DNA of 64,000 nucleotides from assembly GCF_003086295.3 (NCBI RefSeq), contig NC_092038.1, forward strand, positions 105,493,837-105,557,836, written 5' to 3'. Made by a program: the position numbers and the translations under genes. This DNA is from Arachis hypogaea. Its lineage: Eukaryota > Streptophyta > Magnoliopsida > Fabales > Fabaceae. Positions 1 through 10,186 of this stretch are shown here, piece after piece. Numbering within the stretch: the stretch's first letter is position 1; each line of letters opens with the position of its first letter. The notes beneath the pieces are model-generated. The model was not told the origin of the DNA and did not search any database. It saw only the letters and a program-made list of their open reading frames with translations.

Positions 1-1
1 A

Positions 2-290
2 AGAGCTTTAAACTTTTTTTTTTAAATTACATAAAGCTTGTTATTCTATTATCTCCTATTCTTCTTTAATTTTGAAAAATTAAAATTGAACCATAATTCA
101 TGCTTACTTACAATTATCTATATATTTTTTATTTGAAATCATCCTGTAAATTTAGAGCTTTAAATTTTTTTGCTTTAAATTACATAAAGCTTGTTATTTC
201 ATTATCTCCTATTCTTCTTTAATTATGAAAAATTAAAATTGAGCAACAATTTATGCTGGCTTACAATTATCTATATATTTTTTACTTGAA
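2..290. repeat. 152-bp AT-rich tandem duplication
   Basis: Two diverged copies, beginning at about 2 and 154, share the order agagctttaaa, ttacataaagcttgttatt, ctcctattcttctttaatt and acaattatctatatatttttta. The period is about 152 bp. No coding potential is visible. Nothing else is recognisable in the AT-rich DNA that follows up to about 660. Confidence 0.75.
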
Positions 291-660
291 TTCAATACTA
301 TTTTTAATTATTTGGAATCATTTTGCGATGATGTTGTGAAATTTTTATGTAATCTATATTATACCTTTTTTTATATTGTATTGATTCTCATTTTATCTAT
401 TTTACTTTGATTTGTATCATTCTTTCTCATGGCTACTTAGTGAATGATAGAATGTTATTTTAGTGCTTGTTTACTTCATGTTATTAAAAAAATTAATCGA
501 GAATAATAATTTTAAAAAATTGAAAAAAAAAGATAGAGCAAACAAACTACATTTAGTTATTTAAAAACCAACATGCTTTTTTTAAATAAAATAAAAAATT
601 ATTATTTATAACAAATTATTTAGGATCCACATTTTTTGAACTTTATAAAGTTTGCCTAGG

Positions 661-712
661 TAACGTTTGTTTTGAGGTAATATTTGTTTTGAGGTATTGA
701 AAAGACTGAGAC
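661..712. repeat. left part of an older MITE-like repeat split by the hAT-like element
   Basis: The motif ttgttttgaggta occurs twice (about 667 and 685), followed by gaaaagactgagac. The DNA after the hAT-like insertion (2766 to about 2915) continues with attgagagtcagtat and a gagacagagactg motif. Together these read like one MITE-like repeat of the kind common in legumes, interrupted at 713. Family assignment is from memory of similar repeats and is uncertain. Confidence 0.4.
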
Positions 713-928
713 TAGGGGTGTTCATAAAAAAATCAAAATGTGGTTAACCGGTTAAAAAATCATAACCACATTTTGATTAACCAGTTTAATAAAACAATTT
801 AAAAACTATATCCATATTTTTTAGAATTGGTTAACCAAAACCAAATAAAAAAAATAACGGTTTATAACCGGTTAACAAAAACTTAAACCAAATTAAAATC
901 AAAACCTAATTTCGAACCAAATTACATA

Positions 929-1938
929 CTCTTTCTCTCTCTCCCTCCCTCTCCCCCTTCCTCTCTCTTTCTCTTTCCCTCCCTTCTTTCCCTTCTCCTC
1001 TCTCTCTCTCTCTCTCTCATTTTTCTCTTTTTCCTCCTCCTCTTTGTCTTTTCCTTTTCTCTCTCCCACTCTTATCTCTCTCTCTCTCTCTCCCTCCCTC
1101 ATCTCTCTCTATTGTCTCTCCCCTTCTCTCTCTTCTTTTTCCCCTATTTCTCTCCCCTATCCCTCTTTCTCCCCCTTCCTTCCCCCCTCTCTCTCCCTTC
1201 TTTGTCTCACTCATTTTTCTCTTTATCTCCTCTCCCCATTCTCTCTCTCCTTTCCCGCTCTCTCCCCTATCTCTCTCTTTCCCTTTCGTCGTCTCTTTCT
1301 CTCTCTCTCTCTCCTCTCCCCTTCTCTCTTCCTCTCATTCTCTCTCTCTCTCTCTCTCTATCTCTCGTCTCTCTCGTCTCTCCTTCTCTCCCTTGTCTCT
1401 CTATCCTTCTCTCCCCTTCCCTCTTTCTCTCTCTCCTTCTCCCCCTCTCTCTTCCTCTCTTTCTCTCTCTGTCTCTTCTCCCCCTCTCTCTCTTTCTCCC
1501 ACTCCCTTCTCTCTCTTCCTCTCTATCCTCTCCTTTCTCTCTCTAATCATCTGTCCTCTTTTTCTATCTCTCTTCCTCTCTCTCTTCCCTCATATCTCTC
1601 TGTTCTCTCCTCTCCTTATCTCTCTCCCATATCTCCCTCCTTTCTCTTTTCTTTTTCCTTCTCTCTCTTTCTCTCTCTCTCTTCTCCATCCTTTCTCTCT
1701 CTCTCTCTCCCCTTTCCCTCCCCTCTATTTTTCTCTATCTTTTCTCTCTTTCTCTCTGTCGCTCCCCTCTCTTTCATTTTCTTCTTTCTCTTTCTCTCTC
1801 ATTTTCTCTCTCTCCTCCTCTTTCTCTCTTCCTTTTCTCTCCTTCTCGTCTTTGTTTTCTTACTCTCTCTTTTCTATTTCTCTCTCAACCTTCTATGAAT
1901 CTCTATCCCTCTTCTATCTCTTTTTCTCTCTTTTTTCT
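929..1938 (+). repeat. about 1.0-kb homopyrimidine (CT-rich) tract
   Basis: Almost unbroken C and T on the + strand, mostly CTCTCT with TTT and CCC runs and very few A or G. It ends at about 1938 (cttttttct) and is followed directly by purine-rich DNA. Confidence 0.95.
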
Positions 1939-2405
1939 AAAGCGAGAGAGAAGAGAGAGAGGAGGATGAGAAAGAAAAAAAAGGAGAGAGATAAGAAGAG
2001 AGAAGAAGAGAGAAAAAGAGAAAGAGAAAAAGGACAAAGAGATAGAAAGAGAGAGGGGAGAGAGGGAGGGGATGGGGAGAGAGAAGGGGAGAGAGACAAA
2101 AAAGAGAAAGAGAGAGAGAAAAGAGGGGATGGGAGAGAGAATGAGAGAGGGAGAGGAGGGGAGAGAGAAAGAGGGAAGGGGGGAGAGAGAGAGCATGTGG
2201 AGAGAGAGGGAGAGAAGGATAGAGAGAAAGAAAGAGAGGAAAGAGAAAGATAGATAGATAAAGAGAGAGAGAAAAGGAAGAGAAGAGGAGAGAGAGAGGA
2301 GGGGAAAAGAGAGAAAAATGGGAGAGAGGGGAGAGAGAGGAAGAGAAAGAGAGGGGAGGGGAGAAAGAGAGAGAGAGAAAGAAGAGAGAAGAGAGAGAGA
2401 GAAGG
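1939..2405 (+). repeat. about 0.47-kb homopurine (GA-rich) tract
   Basis: Almost unbroken A and G, mostly GAGAGA with AAA and GGG runs. It is complementary in composition to the preceding CT tract, so this segment could fold back on part of it. Confidence 0.95.
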
Positions 2406-2429
2406 TTAAAAAATTTGGTTTTTGTATGT

Positions 2430-2620
2430 AAAACTATTAATTTTAGTGTAAAATTTTATTTTTACATGTAAAAACTAATTTTATGATATAAAAACCAATT
2501 TTTTAGTATAAAAACCGATTTTTTGGTGTAAAAACTGATTTTTAGTGTAAAAACCCATTTTTTTATATAAAACCGGTTTTATATAGAAAAACCGGTTTTT
2601 TTAAAAAATTGGTTTTTGCT
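2430..2620. repeat. tandem array of about 20-bp aaaaacc..tttttt units
   Basis: About eight imperfect units of the form taaaaaccNattttttNgtg, ending with two units that carry accggttt. They lie between the GA tract and the right inverted repeat of the hAT-like element. Confidence 0.7.
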
Positions 2621-2773
2621 TTAATAATCGGTTAAAAACTTGTTTTGAATTTCACTAACCGGTTGCATCATGTAAAATCAATTTGGTTAATTAATCAATA
2701 CTATAATTTTGGTTAACCAAAAAACTAGTTTAGTTTTTGGATTATCCAAACCATGAACACCCCTAATTGAGAG

Positions 2774-4092
2774 TCAGTATTATGTTTGTTGACCCAGAAA
2801 TTAGTTCTAAAATTTTAGTCTCTTTTTCTAAAATTTCAGTATTTCAGTATCTCCAAAAAGTAGGGACATAGGAGATTGAAATTTTTAGAGACAGAGACTG
2901 CTTCTTTAATAATATATTAAGAAAAAGGACAAATAGGTCCTTGACCATTTTTTCTACGGCTATATTTTTATCCCAAGGAGTGGAAAATACATTCATGTCC
3001 CTGACCCCCTCTAAAACGTGAACAAATTTGCCCCTCCGCTGAAGTGACTTTGCTAGACTCGACGAAAAGTCTGACGTGGCTCTCGTGGCGTTGACCAGGC
3101 TGTTACAGGAACCCACGCTACATATAGCTTTTAAAAACATGACATATTAGTCCTTTGACACGAAAACGATGCCGTTTCACCAAGGATCCTCCAGACACAC
3201 TTTAATCCCCTTATGTAATACCCATAAGACCTATTTAACCTGCTCCCTCAAAGATCCATGAATGTACAATTGCAAAATCGTAAAGTATAAGGGAAGACCA
3301 CAACTTTAAGCTTCATTATCTCGTCACTCAGCAAAGAATATCATTACAAGTTATTTAAGCAATAAAATAACAATGGCACTAGGAGTGTTCAAATCCAAAT
3401 CGATCCAAATTAAACCGCCCATCCAATCCAATCCAAACTAAAAACCGATTAAAACCGCATTAGTTCGGATTTGATTAGATTTTATTTTTTACAAATCACT
3501 GGATCGGATTCTCACTACAGTACAATTTTGATCGTATTGGTATATTTTTATTTTTTTCAAATAATATAATTTTATTCACTTAATTTAAAATTGTTAATTT
3601 TAAAATTAAATGGATATAGTTTAAATTAACAATTTAATTTAATTTGATAAAAATAAACATAGTCATATTATTGTACTCATATGTGTAATTATATTTATTC
3701 TGTTTTTTAAAATATACTTTGTTTAAAACCTTAATTTTAAAATAAAAAATAGTTTAATTATTCTGTTTGTCCCTATTGTTTTACCGAAGTTTTAATTGAG
3801 TCTCTATACTTTTTTCTTTTCAATTAGGTCCCTATAAGATATTAAATTTTATAATTAAGTTCATAGAGTGATAAGAACATTGGAATTAACAGAATATTAT
3901 GTCATACAAAACGAATATGCCTAACAGTTGATTAAATATTCTATTTTATTTAATAGAATATTCAGCCGATTTTATTGTTTTTGTGATGACTCGGACCTAG
4001 TTTCAAATTTTGATATGGTATAAATATTTAATTAAACAAAAAATATGGGGAGAAAAAACAACATTGAATTAAAAAATTAAAAAATTGAATTT
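2774..4092. other. gene-free repeat-derived DNA
   Basis: No credible gene. Up to about 2915 it continues the split MITE-like repeat. About 2930-3260 carries the phrases aggacaaataggtccttgac and aaaacgatgccgtttcac, typical of dispersed plant repeats. About 3384-3530 begins with actaggagtgttcaaatcc and continues with repeated atccaaatc motifs, like the end of another hAT-like element. About 3765-3850 has a gtccctat repeat phrase, and 3936-3962 is an inverted repeat around aatattctatt. Confidence 0.5.
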
Positions 4093-4643
4093 TGTTACAG
4101 CATGGATAGATAAGGATGAATGCTCATTTAAGGGTGGATCTGATTTCCTATGTAAGGAGCAAATTCACATGAAAAAGTACAATTAATAAAGTTTGAATAG
4201 TTGAATTTATTTGCCTATAAAAGCATGAACGAGGCAAATGGATTTGATACAGTTACAAATACTTCCCTTTCTCTATCTCTTTACAACAACTTAATATTAT
4301 TCTCTCTTTATGTTGCAATCAAATACTCTTCTCTTTATATTTCTACTACAATTCCTTCTCTTCTTTTATTTTATTAGTATTTTAAATTCTCTTTTCTATT
4401 ACTCTTTACATATAATATTAATAGCAATATTAATTATCTTTATTATATTGAGATAGTAACAATAATCATATGCAATTCTCTCTCTCTTTATTTTTAATAC
4501 TTCTTTCCATCTTTGTATATATATACACATTACAACATATAATATTATTATATATATATAAATTATTATTGAGCTAATTATATTAATAATAGAGTATTCT
4601 ATTTATACATCTCTATTTTATATCTTTTATTTATTTCACAACA
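4093..4643 (+). repeat. 5' LTR of copia element
   Basis: Starts TGTTACAG and ends CACAACA; 551 bp; preceded by TSD AATTT. The next bases (cgttatcagcacgagac, from 4644) are where the primer-binding site should be. The tRNA was not identified. Confidence 0.96.
4216..4222 (+). promoter_or_regulatory. TATA box of the LTR promoter
   Basis: TATAAAA in the 5' LTR, with an identical copy in the 3' LTR at 9754-9760. It is the best TATA match in the LTR and would drive the element's genomic RNA. Position-based inference. Confidence 0.5.
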
Positions 4644-4701
4644 CGTTATCAGCACGAGACTCTGATAAAATCTTTAGGAAGACTCAGGTAATATTTTTAT
4701 T

Positions 4702-5676
4702 ATGTCGAAACTCTCTCATCTCGAATTCAATGCTCTTGATATATCTGAAAATAATTATTTATCATGGATATTAGATGCTGAAATCCATCTTGATTCAATG
4801 GATCTTGGAGATACTATTAAGGCTGAAAATAATGCATCCCAGAAGGATAAAGCAAAAGCCATGATTTTTCTTCGTCGTCATCTTGACGAGGGATTAAAAA
4901 ATGAATATCTCACATTAAAAGATCCTGCAGATCTTTGGAAAGACCTTGAAGAAAGGTATAATCATCAGAAAACGGTGATACTTCCTCAAGCCCGATATGA
5001 ATGGACGCATTTGCGTTTACAAGATTTTAAATCTATAAATGAATATAATTCTACAATGTTTCGAATCACCTCACGAATGAAATTGTGTGGAGAAAAAATA
5101 ACTGATCATGATATGTTGGAGAAAACTTTCTCAACCTTCCATGCCTCGAATGTGCTCCTGCAGCAGCAGTATCGAGAGAAAGGGTTTAAAAAATTTTCTG
5201 AGTTAATTTCTTGCCTTCTTGTTGCCGAACGCAACAATGAGTTGTTATTGAAAAATCATGAAGCGCGCCCAGCTGGCGCCGCCCCATTTCCTGAAGTAAA
5301 TGCGGCAAATCATTACCCCAGAAGAGGTAAATGGCAAGCTTTTAATAACATGAAAAATTATGGAAGGAAAAAGAATTATGTTCAAAAGAAAGGATCTCAC
5401 CAGAAGTGGGATAAAGAAAGGAATATCGGGCAGAATAAATCAACCGAGGAGAAGTGTTTCCGCTGTGGTGGAAAGGGCCATTGGTCACGTACCTGTCGTA
5501 CCCCAAGGCACCTAGTCGATCTTTACCAGGCATCTTTGAAAAAGAACGACAAAGGAAAGGAAACAAATTTTGTTTCAAATGATGCTGAGAACTCCACCAC
5601 TCATTATGATGTATCTGATTTCTTTGAGGATCCTGAAGGAAATATTGGTCATTTGATCAATGATGGAATAGTTTAA
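4702..5676 (+). CDS. gag: copia gag polyprotein (UBN2-type, CCHC)
   Basis: 324 residues, open from ATG 4702 to TAA 5676. The N-terminal two thirds match the UBN2/retrotransposon gag fold of plant copia elements (LSWILDAEIHLDSM near residue 22, W..LEERYN near 92). Near residue 253 is a zinc knuckle CFRCGGKGHWSRTC (CX2CX4HX4C) that packages element RNA. A basic lysine-rich segment precedes the knuckle. It is the only element gene in this window that is open and looks full length. It is not fused to pol: a 262-bp gap and a different frame separate them. The protein would form cytoplasmic virus-like particles (family knowledge). Confidence 0.93.
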   Translation: MSKLSHLEFNALDISENNYLSWILDAEIHLDSMDLGDTIKAENNASQKDKAKAMIFLRRHLDEGLKNEYLTLKDPADLWKDLEERYNHQKTVILPQARYEWTHLRLQDFKSINEYNSTMFRITSRMKLCGEKITDHDMLEKTFSTFHASNVLLQQQYREKGFKKFSELISCLLVAERNNELLLKNHEARPAGAAPFPEVNAANHYPRRGKWQAFNNMKNYGRKKNYVQKKGSHQKWDKERNIGQNKSTEEKCFRCGGKGHWSRTCRTPRHLVDLYQASLKKNDKGKETNFVSNDAENSTTHYDVSDFFEDPEGNIGHLINDGIV

Positions 5677-5938
5677 TACGTGGGATTGTGAAGTATCTAT
5701 GTAAATAAATAATGTAAAAGACTTATTGTTAAGTTTTATTTTCTATGTATTTAAGTTTCAAATGTGATGTACATAAATAATGAAATATTAATGTTTATGA
5801 ATTTTGAAATTATTAAATGTGTCAAATTTTAAAATAAAATTTTAGTATATGACATTATTTTATGTACAGTGTTTCTTAGACAAATAATTCTGATCAAGTA
5901 TTCAATTTAACTGTGCATACTACTCATTTTATTATTAT
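5677..5938 (+). other. gag-pol spacer of copia element
   Basis: 262 bp of AT-rich DNA with no open frame between the gag stop and the pol frame. Gag is in frame 1 and pol in frame 2. No retroviral-type slippery site is obvious. How pol is expressed is not evident from the sequence. Confidence 0.7.
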
Positions 5939-8900
5939 TTGTTTTTGAAGAGAATGGCAAGGATATGTAATGAAGATGTATGCCTTGCGGATAGTGCAAG
6001 TTCGCACACTATTCTCAAAAGTGATATATATTTTACCCATCTTGTGCCAAAAGAGGAATATGTTAACACTATTATTGGCTCAGGCAATGTGATAGAAGGC
6101 TCCGGAAGAGCTATAATTTTGTTTCCTGGAGGAACAAAATTTATAATAAATAATGCACTGTTATCTACCAAGTCTCGAAGAAACTTGTTGAGTTTTAAAG
6201 ATATTCGCCGAAATGGATATCATATTGAGACTATGAATGAGGGAAATCATGAGTATTTATGTATCACAACTCATGATTCAAATAAGAAAGTTATATTAGA
6301 AAAATTACCCTCACTTTCATCTGGGTTGTATTATATCAAGATTAGTGCAATTGAATCACATGCCATTGTAAACCAGAAGTTTACTAGCTCAAATGAGTTC
6401 ATAACTTGGCACGACCGATTGGGTCATCCGGGAACAACCATGATGAGGAGAATTATTGAAAACTCTCATGGACATTCACTAAAGAACCAGAAGATTCTTA
6501 AAACTAGTGAATTTTGTTGTGCTGCATGTTCTCAGGGAAAGTTAATTTTAAGGCCATCACCAGTAAAGATTGGATTTGAGTCTCCTGAATTCCTAGAAAG
6601 GATTCAAGGTGATATATGTGGACCTATTCATCCACCATGTGGATCTTTTAGATATTTTATGGTCCTAATAGACGCATCTTCGAGATGGTCACATGTGTGC
6701 TTATTATCTTCTCGCAACCTGGCGTTTGCGAGATTATTGGCTCAAATTATTCAATTAAAAGCACAATTTCCAGAAAATCCAATTAAAGCAATTCGTCTTG
6801 ATAATGCTGGTGAATTTACTTCCCAAGCTTTTGATGCTTATTGTATGGCTAATGGAATAAGTGTTGAACATCCAGTAGCTTATGTTCACACACAAAATGG
6901 GTTAGCAGAATCACTTATTAAGCATCTCCAATTAATTGCTAGACCCTTGCTTATGAGAACAAATCTCCCAACCTCGGTTTGGGGGCATGCTATTTTACAT
7001 GCCGCAACACTTATTCGTTTGAGGCCAACGAGTCATCATCAATTCTCTCCTATGCAATTAGCTTTTGGCCAGCAGCCAAATGTTTCCCATTTAAGAATAT
7101 TTGGGTGTGCGATATATGTTCCCATTGCACCACCTAATCGCACCAAAATGGGACCCCAAAGAAAATTGGGAATATATGTTGGATATGATTCTCCCTCTAT
7201 AGTGAGGTATCTTGAGATACAAACTGGAGATGTATTTAAAGCCAGGTTTGCGGATTGTCATTTTGATGAATCAAAATTTCCAACATTAGGGGGAGAGAAT
7301 AAGCTTCCTGAAAAGGAACTTAATTGGAATGCATCATCGTTGATGCATTTAGATCCTCGATCAGGGCAATGTGAACTAGAAGTTCAAAAGATTATACATT
7401 TGCAAAGAATAGCAAATGAATTGCCTGATGCATTTTCCGATACAAAGAGGATAACCAAATCTTATATACCAGCGGAAAATGCTCCCATTCGAATTGATGT
7501 CCCAGTAGGACAAGTAGCCACTGAAGCAAATTCACGCCAGAAGCGTGGCAGGCCTGTCGGTTCCAAAGACAAAAATCCTCGAAAGAGAAAAGAGGTAAAT
7601 AATATTCCTGTTGAAAAAGACATAGTAGAGATACATGCAGTTGTCCAAAATTCTGATATAACGCCAGAAGACGTTCAGGTACCTGAAAATTGTGAAAATG
7701 ATGAGATCTCAATAAATTATGTCTTTACAGGAGAGAAATGAGACCGAAATAAGACAATTGTCAATGAAATATTTGCATATAATGTGGCATTAGATATCAT
7801 GCATGAAAGTAAGGATCTTGAGCCAAGATCAGTCGAAGAATGTCAACAAAGGAATGATTGGCCAAAATGGAAAGAAGCCATGAAGGCTGAATTAGACTCA
7901 CTTGCAAAACGTGAAGTCTTTGGACCTGTAGTCCGTACACCTGAAGATGTAAAACCTGTTGGATATAAGTGGGTATTTGTGAGAAAACGAAATGAGAAAA
8001 ATGAAGTTGTGCGCTACAAAGCCCGACTTGTGGCACAAGGTTTTTCACAAAGGCCCGGTATAGATTATGAAGAAACATATTCCCCTGTAGTGGATGTGAT
8101 AACATTGCGTTATTTGGTCAGTTTATCTGCATATCATAAACTGCATATGCATTTAATGGATGTGGTAACAGCCTATTTGTACGGCTCATTAGATCGGGAT
8201 ATCTATATAAAAGTCCCTGAAGGACTAAAGATATCTAAACCATCTAGTGAATATTCGCAAGGGTTATACTCAGTCAAATTGCAAAGATCTTTATATGGTC
8301 TAAAGCAATCTGGACGAATGTGGTATAATCGTCTTACTGAGTATCTGGCCAAAAACGGATTCAAGAATGATGATATCTGCCCATGTGTTTTCATAAAGAA
8401 AACTACATCTGGGTTCATTATAATTGCTGTGTACGTTGATGATTTAAATATCATTGGGACTCCTAAAGAGATTCCAACAATTATAAAAACTCTAAAAGAA
8501 GAGTTTGAGATGAAAGATCTTGGAAAGACTAAGTTTTGTCTCGGCCTACAAATCGAGCATATAAAAAATGGGATCTTTATTCACCAAACAACATACACAA
8601 AAAAGATCTTGAAGAGATTTTATATGGATAAGTCACATCCATTAAGTACCCCAATGATTGTAAGATCTTTAAATGTGAAAAAGGATCAATTCCGTCCTAA
8701 AGAAGAGAATGAAGATATCATTGGTCCTGAAGTACCATATCTTAGTGCCATTGGAGCGCTAATGTATCTTGCTAATAATACGCGACCTGACATATCATTC
8801 GCGGTGAATTTACTAGCAAGATATAGTTCCTCTCCAACCAGAAGACATTGGAGTGGAATCAAACAAATTTTTCGATATCTTCATGGAACGGTTGATATGG

Positions 8901-9433
8901 GATTGTTTTATCCCTATGGATCCAAGTCACAATTAGTTGGCTATGCAGATGCCGGATACCTGTCTGATCCACATAAAGGGAGATCTCAAACAGGATACTT
9001 ATTCACATATGGTGGTACAGCTATATCATGGAGGTCCACAAAACAGAGGATTGCAGCAACCTCCTCTAATCATGCTGAAATACCGGCGATTCATGAAGCT
9101 AGTCGCGAGTGTTTTTGGCTCAGGAGTTTGATCCAATATATCCTGTCATCATGTGGACTGATTGATTATAAGATAGCTCCAACTGTCCTATTTGAAGATA
9201 ATACAGCGTGCATTGCTCAACTTAAGGGCGGATACATCAAAGGTGATAGAACAAAGCATATCTCTCCCAAATTCTTCTTCACTCATGATCTTCAAAATCA
9301 AGGGACTATTGATGTCCAACAGATTAGTTCAAGTGACAATCTGGCAGATTTATTTACAAAGTCACTCCCAAAATCCTCATTTGAAAGATTGGTACATGAT
9401 ATTGGGATGTGCCGATTTCGAGACATTAAATAA
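5939..9433 (+). pseudogene. pol: copia pol (protease-integrase-RT-RNase H), one in-frame stop
   Basis: One frame from 5939 to TAA at 9431-9433, interrupted only by TGA at 7739-7741; the frame resumes immediately after it. Domains in order: aspartic protease with DSAS near residue 17 (most copia elements have DSG); GAG-pre-integrase zinc region with WHDRLGHPG and CC pair (about 6409-6535); integrase core with D in GDICGP, D in RLDNAGEF and E in NGLAES (about 6610-6910); after the stop, reverse transcriptase with YVDDLNIIG at about 8432; then RNase H and the conserved C-terminal block ending in DLFTKSLP. The stop falls in the linker between integrase and RT, where related elements have a tryptophan codon in my reading. 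This makes a one-base nonsense change the likely cause of inactivity. Confidence 0.92.
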
Positions 9434-9454
9434 TGTCAGCAAGAGGGGGAGACT

Positions 9455-9606
9455 GTACTCTTTTTCCCTTGGTCAGGTTTTTTTCCCATTGGGTTTTTCT
9501 TGACAAGGTTTTTAATGAGGCAGTCCCCAAGGATATGGTACTCTTTTTCCTTCACTAAGATTTTTCCCACAGGGTTTTCTTTAGTAAGGTTTTAATGAGG
9601 CATATT
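9455..9606 (+). repeat. two-copy motif between pol and 3' LTR
   Basis: The phrase gtactctttttcc, then ggttttttccca, gggttttt and aaggttttaatgaggca, occurs twice with an 83-bp period (starting 9455 and 9538). Similar paired motifs recur in this position in many plant copia elements (from memory). Confidence 0.8.
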
Positions 9607-9620
9607 CCTAAATGAGCATT

Positions 9621-9630
9621 CAAGGGGGAG
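9621..9630 (+). other. polypurine tract of copia element
   Basis: caagggggag directly abuts the 3' LTR and would prime plus-strand synthesis. A similar run, gcaagagggggaga, follows the pol stop at about 9439. Confidence 0.8.
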
Positions 9631-10181
9631 TGTTACAGCATGGATAGATAAGGATGAATGCTCATTTAAGGGTGGATCTGATTTCCTATGTAAGGAGCAA
9701 ATTCACATGAAAAAGTACAATTAATAAAGTTTGAATAGTTGAATTTATTTGCCTATAAAAGCATGAACGAGGCAAATGGATTTGATACGGTTACAAATAC
9801 TTCCCTTTCTCTATCTCTTTACAACAACTTAATATTATTCTCTCTTTATGTTGCAATCAAATACTCTTCTCTTTATATTTCTACTACAATTCCTTCTCTT
9901 CTTTTATTTTATTAGTATTTTAAATTCTCTTTTCTATTACTCTTTACATATAATATTAATAGCAATATTAATTATCTTTATTATATTGAGATAGTAACAA
10001 TAATCATATACAATTCTCTCTCTCTTTATTTTTAATACTTCTTTCCATCTTTGTATATATATACACATTACAACATATAATATTATTATATATATATAAA
10101 TTATTATTGAGCTAATTATATTAATAATAGAGTCTTCTATTTATACATCTCTATTTTATATCTTTTATTTATTTCACAACA
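9631..10181 (+). repeat. 3' LTR of copia element
   Basis: 551 bp, same ends as the 5' LTR, three substitutions, followed by TSD AATTT (10182-10186). Confidence 0.96.
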
Positions 10182-10186
10182 AATTT

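Larger units (their letters stand above)
713..2765. mobile_element. hAT-like non-autonomous element with internal CT/GA tract
   Basis: The ends are inverted repeats: TAGGGGTGTTCAT at 713-725 and ATGAACACCCCTA at 2753-2765. The flanking 8-mers actgagac (705-712) and attgagag (2766-2773) match at 6 of 8 positions, which fits a decayed 8-bp hAT-type TSD. Subterminal DNA is rich in aaccggtt and ggttaacc motifs on both sides, as is usual for this class. There is no transposase ORF; the inside is a long homopyrimidine/homopurine tract and a tandem array. The long open frames at 1044-2257 on both strands are low-complexity Ser/Leu/Phe or Arg/Glu/Lys translations of CT/GA repeats and are not genes. 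Confidence 0.65.
4093..10181 (+). mobile_element. complete Ty1/copia LTR retrotransposon
   Basis: A 6,089-bp element with two 551-bp LTRs (4093-4643 and 9631-10181), both starting TGTTACAG and ending CACAACA, and a perfect 5-bp TSD AATTT (4088-4092 and 10182-10186). The LTRs differ at three sites only (4251/9789, 4472/10010, 4596/10134), about 0.5 percent, which means a recent insertion (a few hundred thousand years under commonly used plant rates; inference). Gene order is gag, protease, integrase, reverse transcriptase, RNase H, which defines copia. Gag is open, and pol has one in-frame TGA. A purine-rich tract (caagggggag, 9621-9630) sits directly before the 3' LTR. Lineage within copia not assigned. 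Confidence 0.96.

Noticed and set aside
713..725. AGGGGTGTTC-type end as a host regulatory motif
   Set aside because: An inverted partner and matching flanks at 2753-2773 explain it as a transposon end.
899..2257. Several long overlapping open frames on both strands
   Set aside because: They are translations of CT/GA simple sequence (Ser/Leu/Phe/Pro or Arg/Glu/Lys only), present in all frames because such repeats rarely make stops.
2844..3140. 98-residue - strand open frame
   Set aside because: No recognisable domain, lies in dispersed-repeat DNA, and has no start context.
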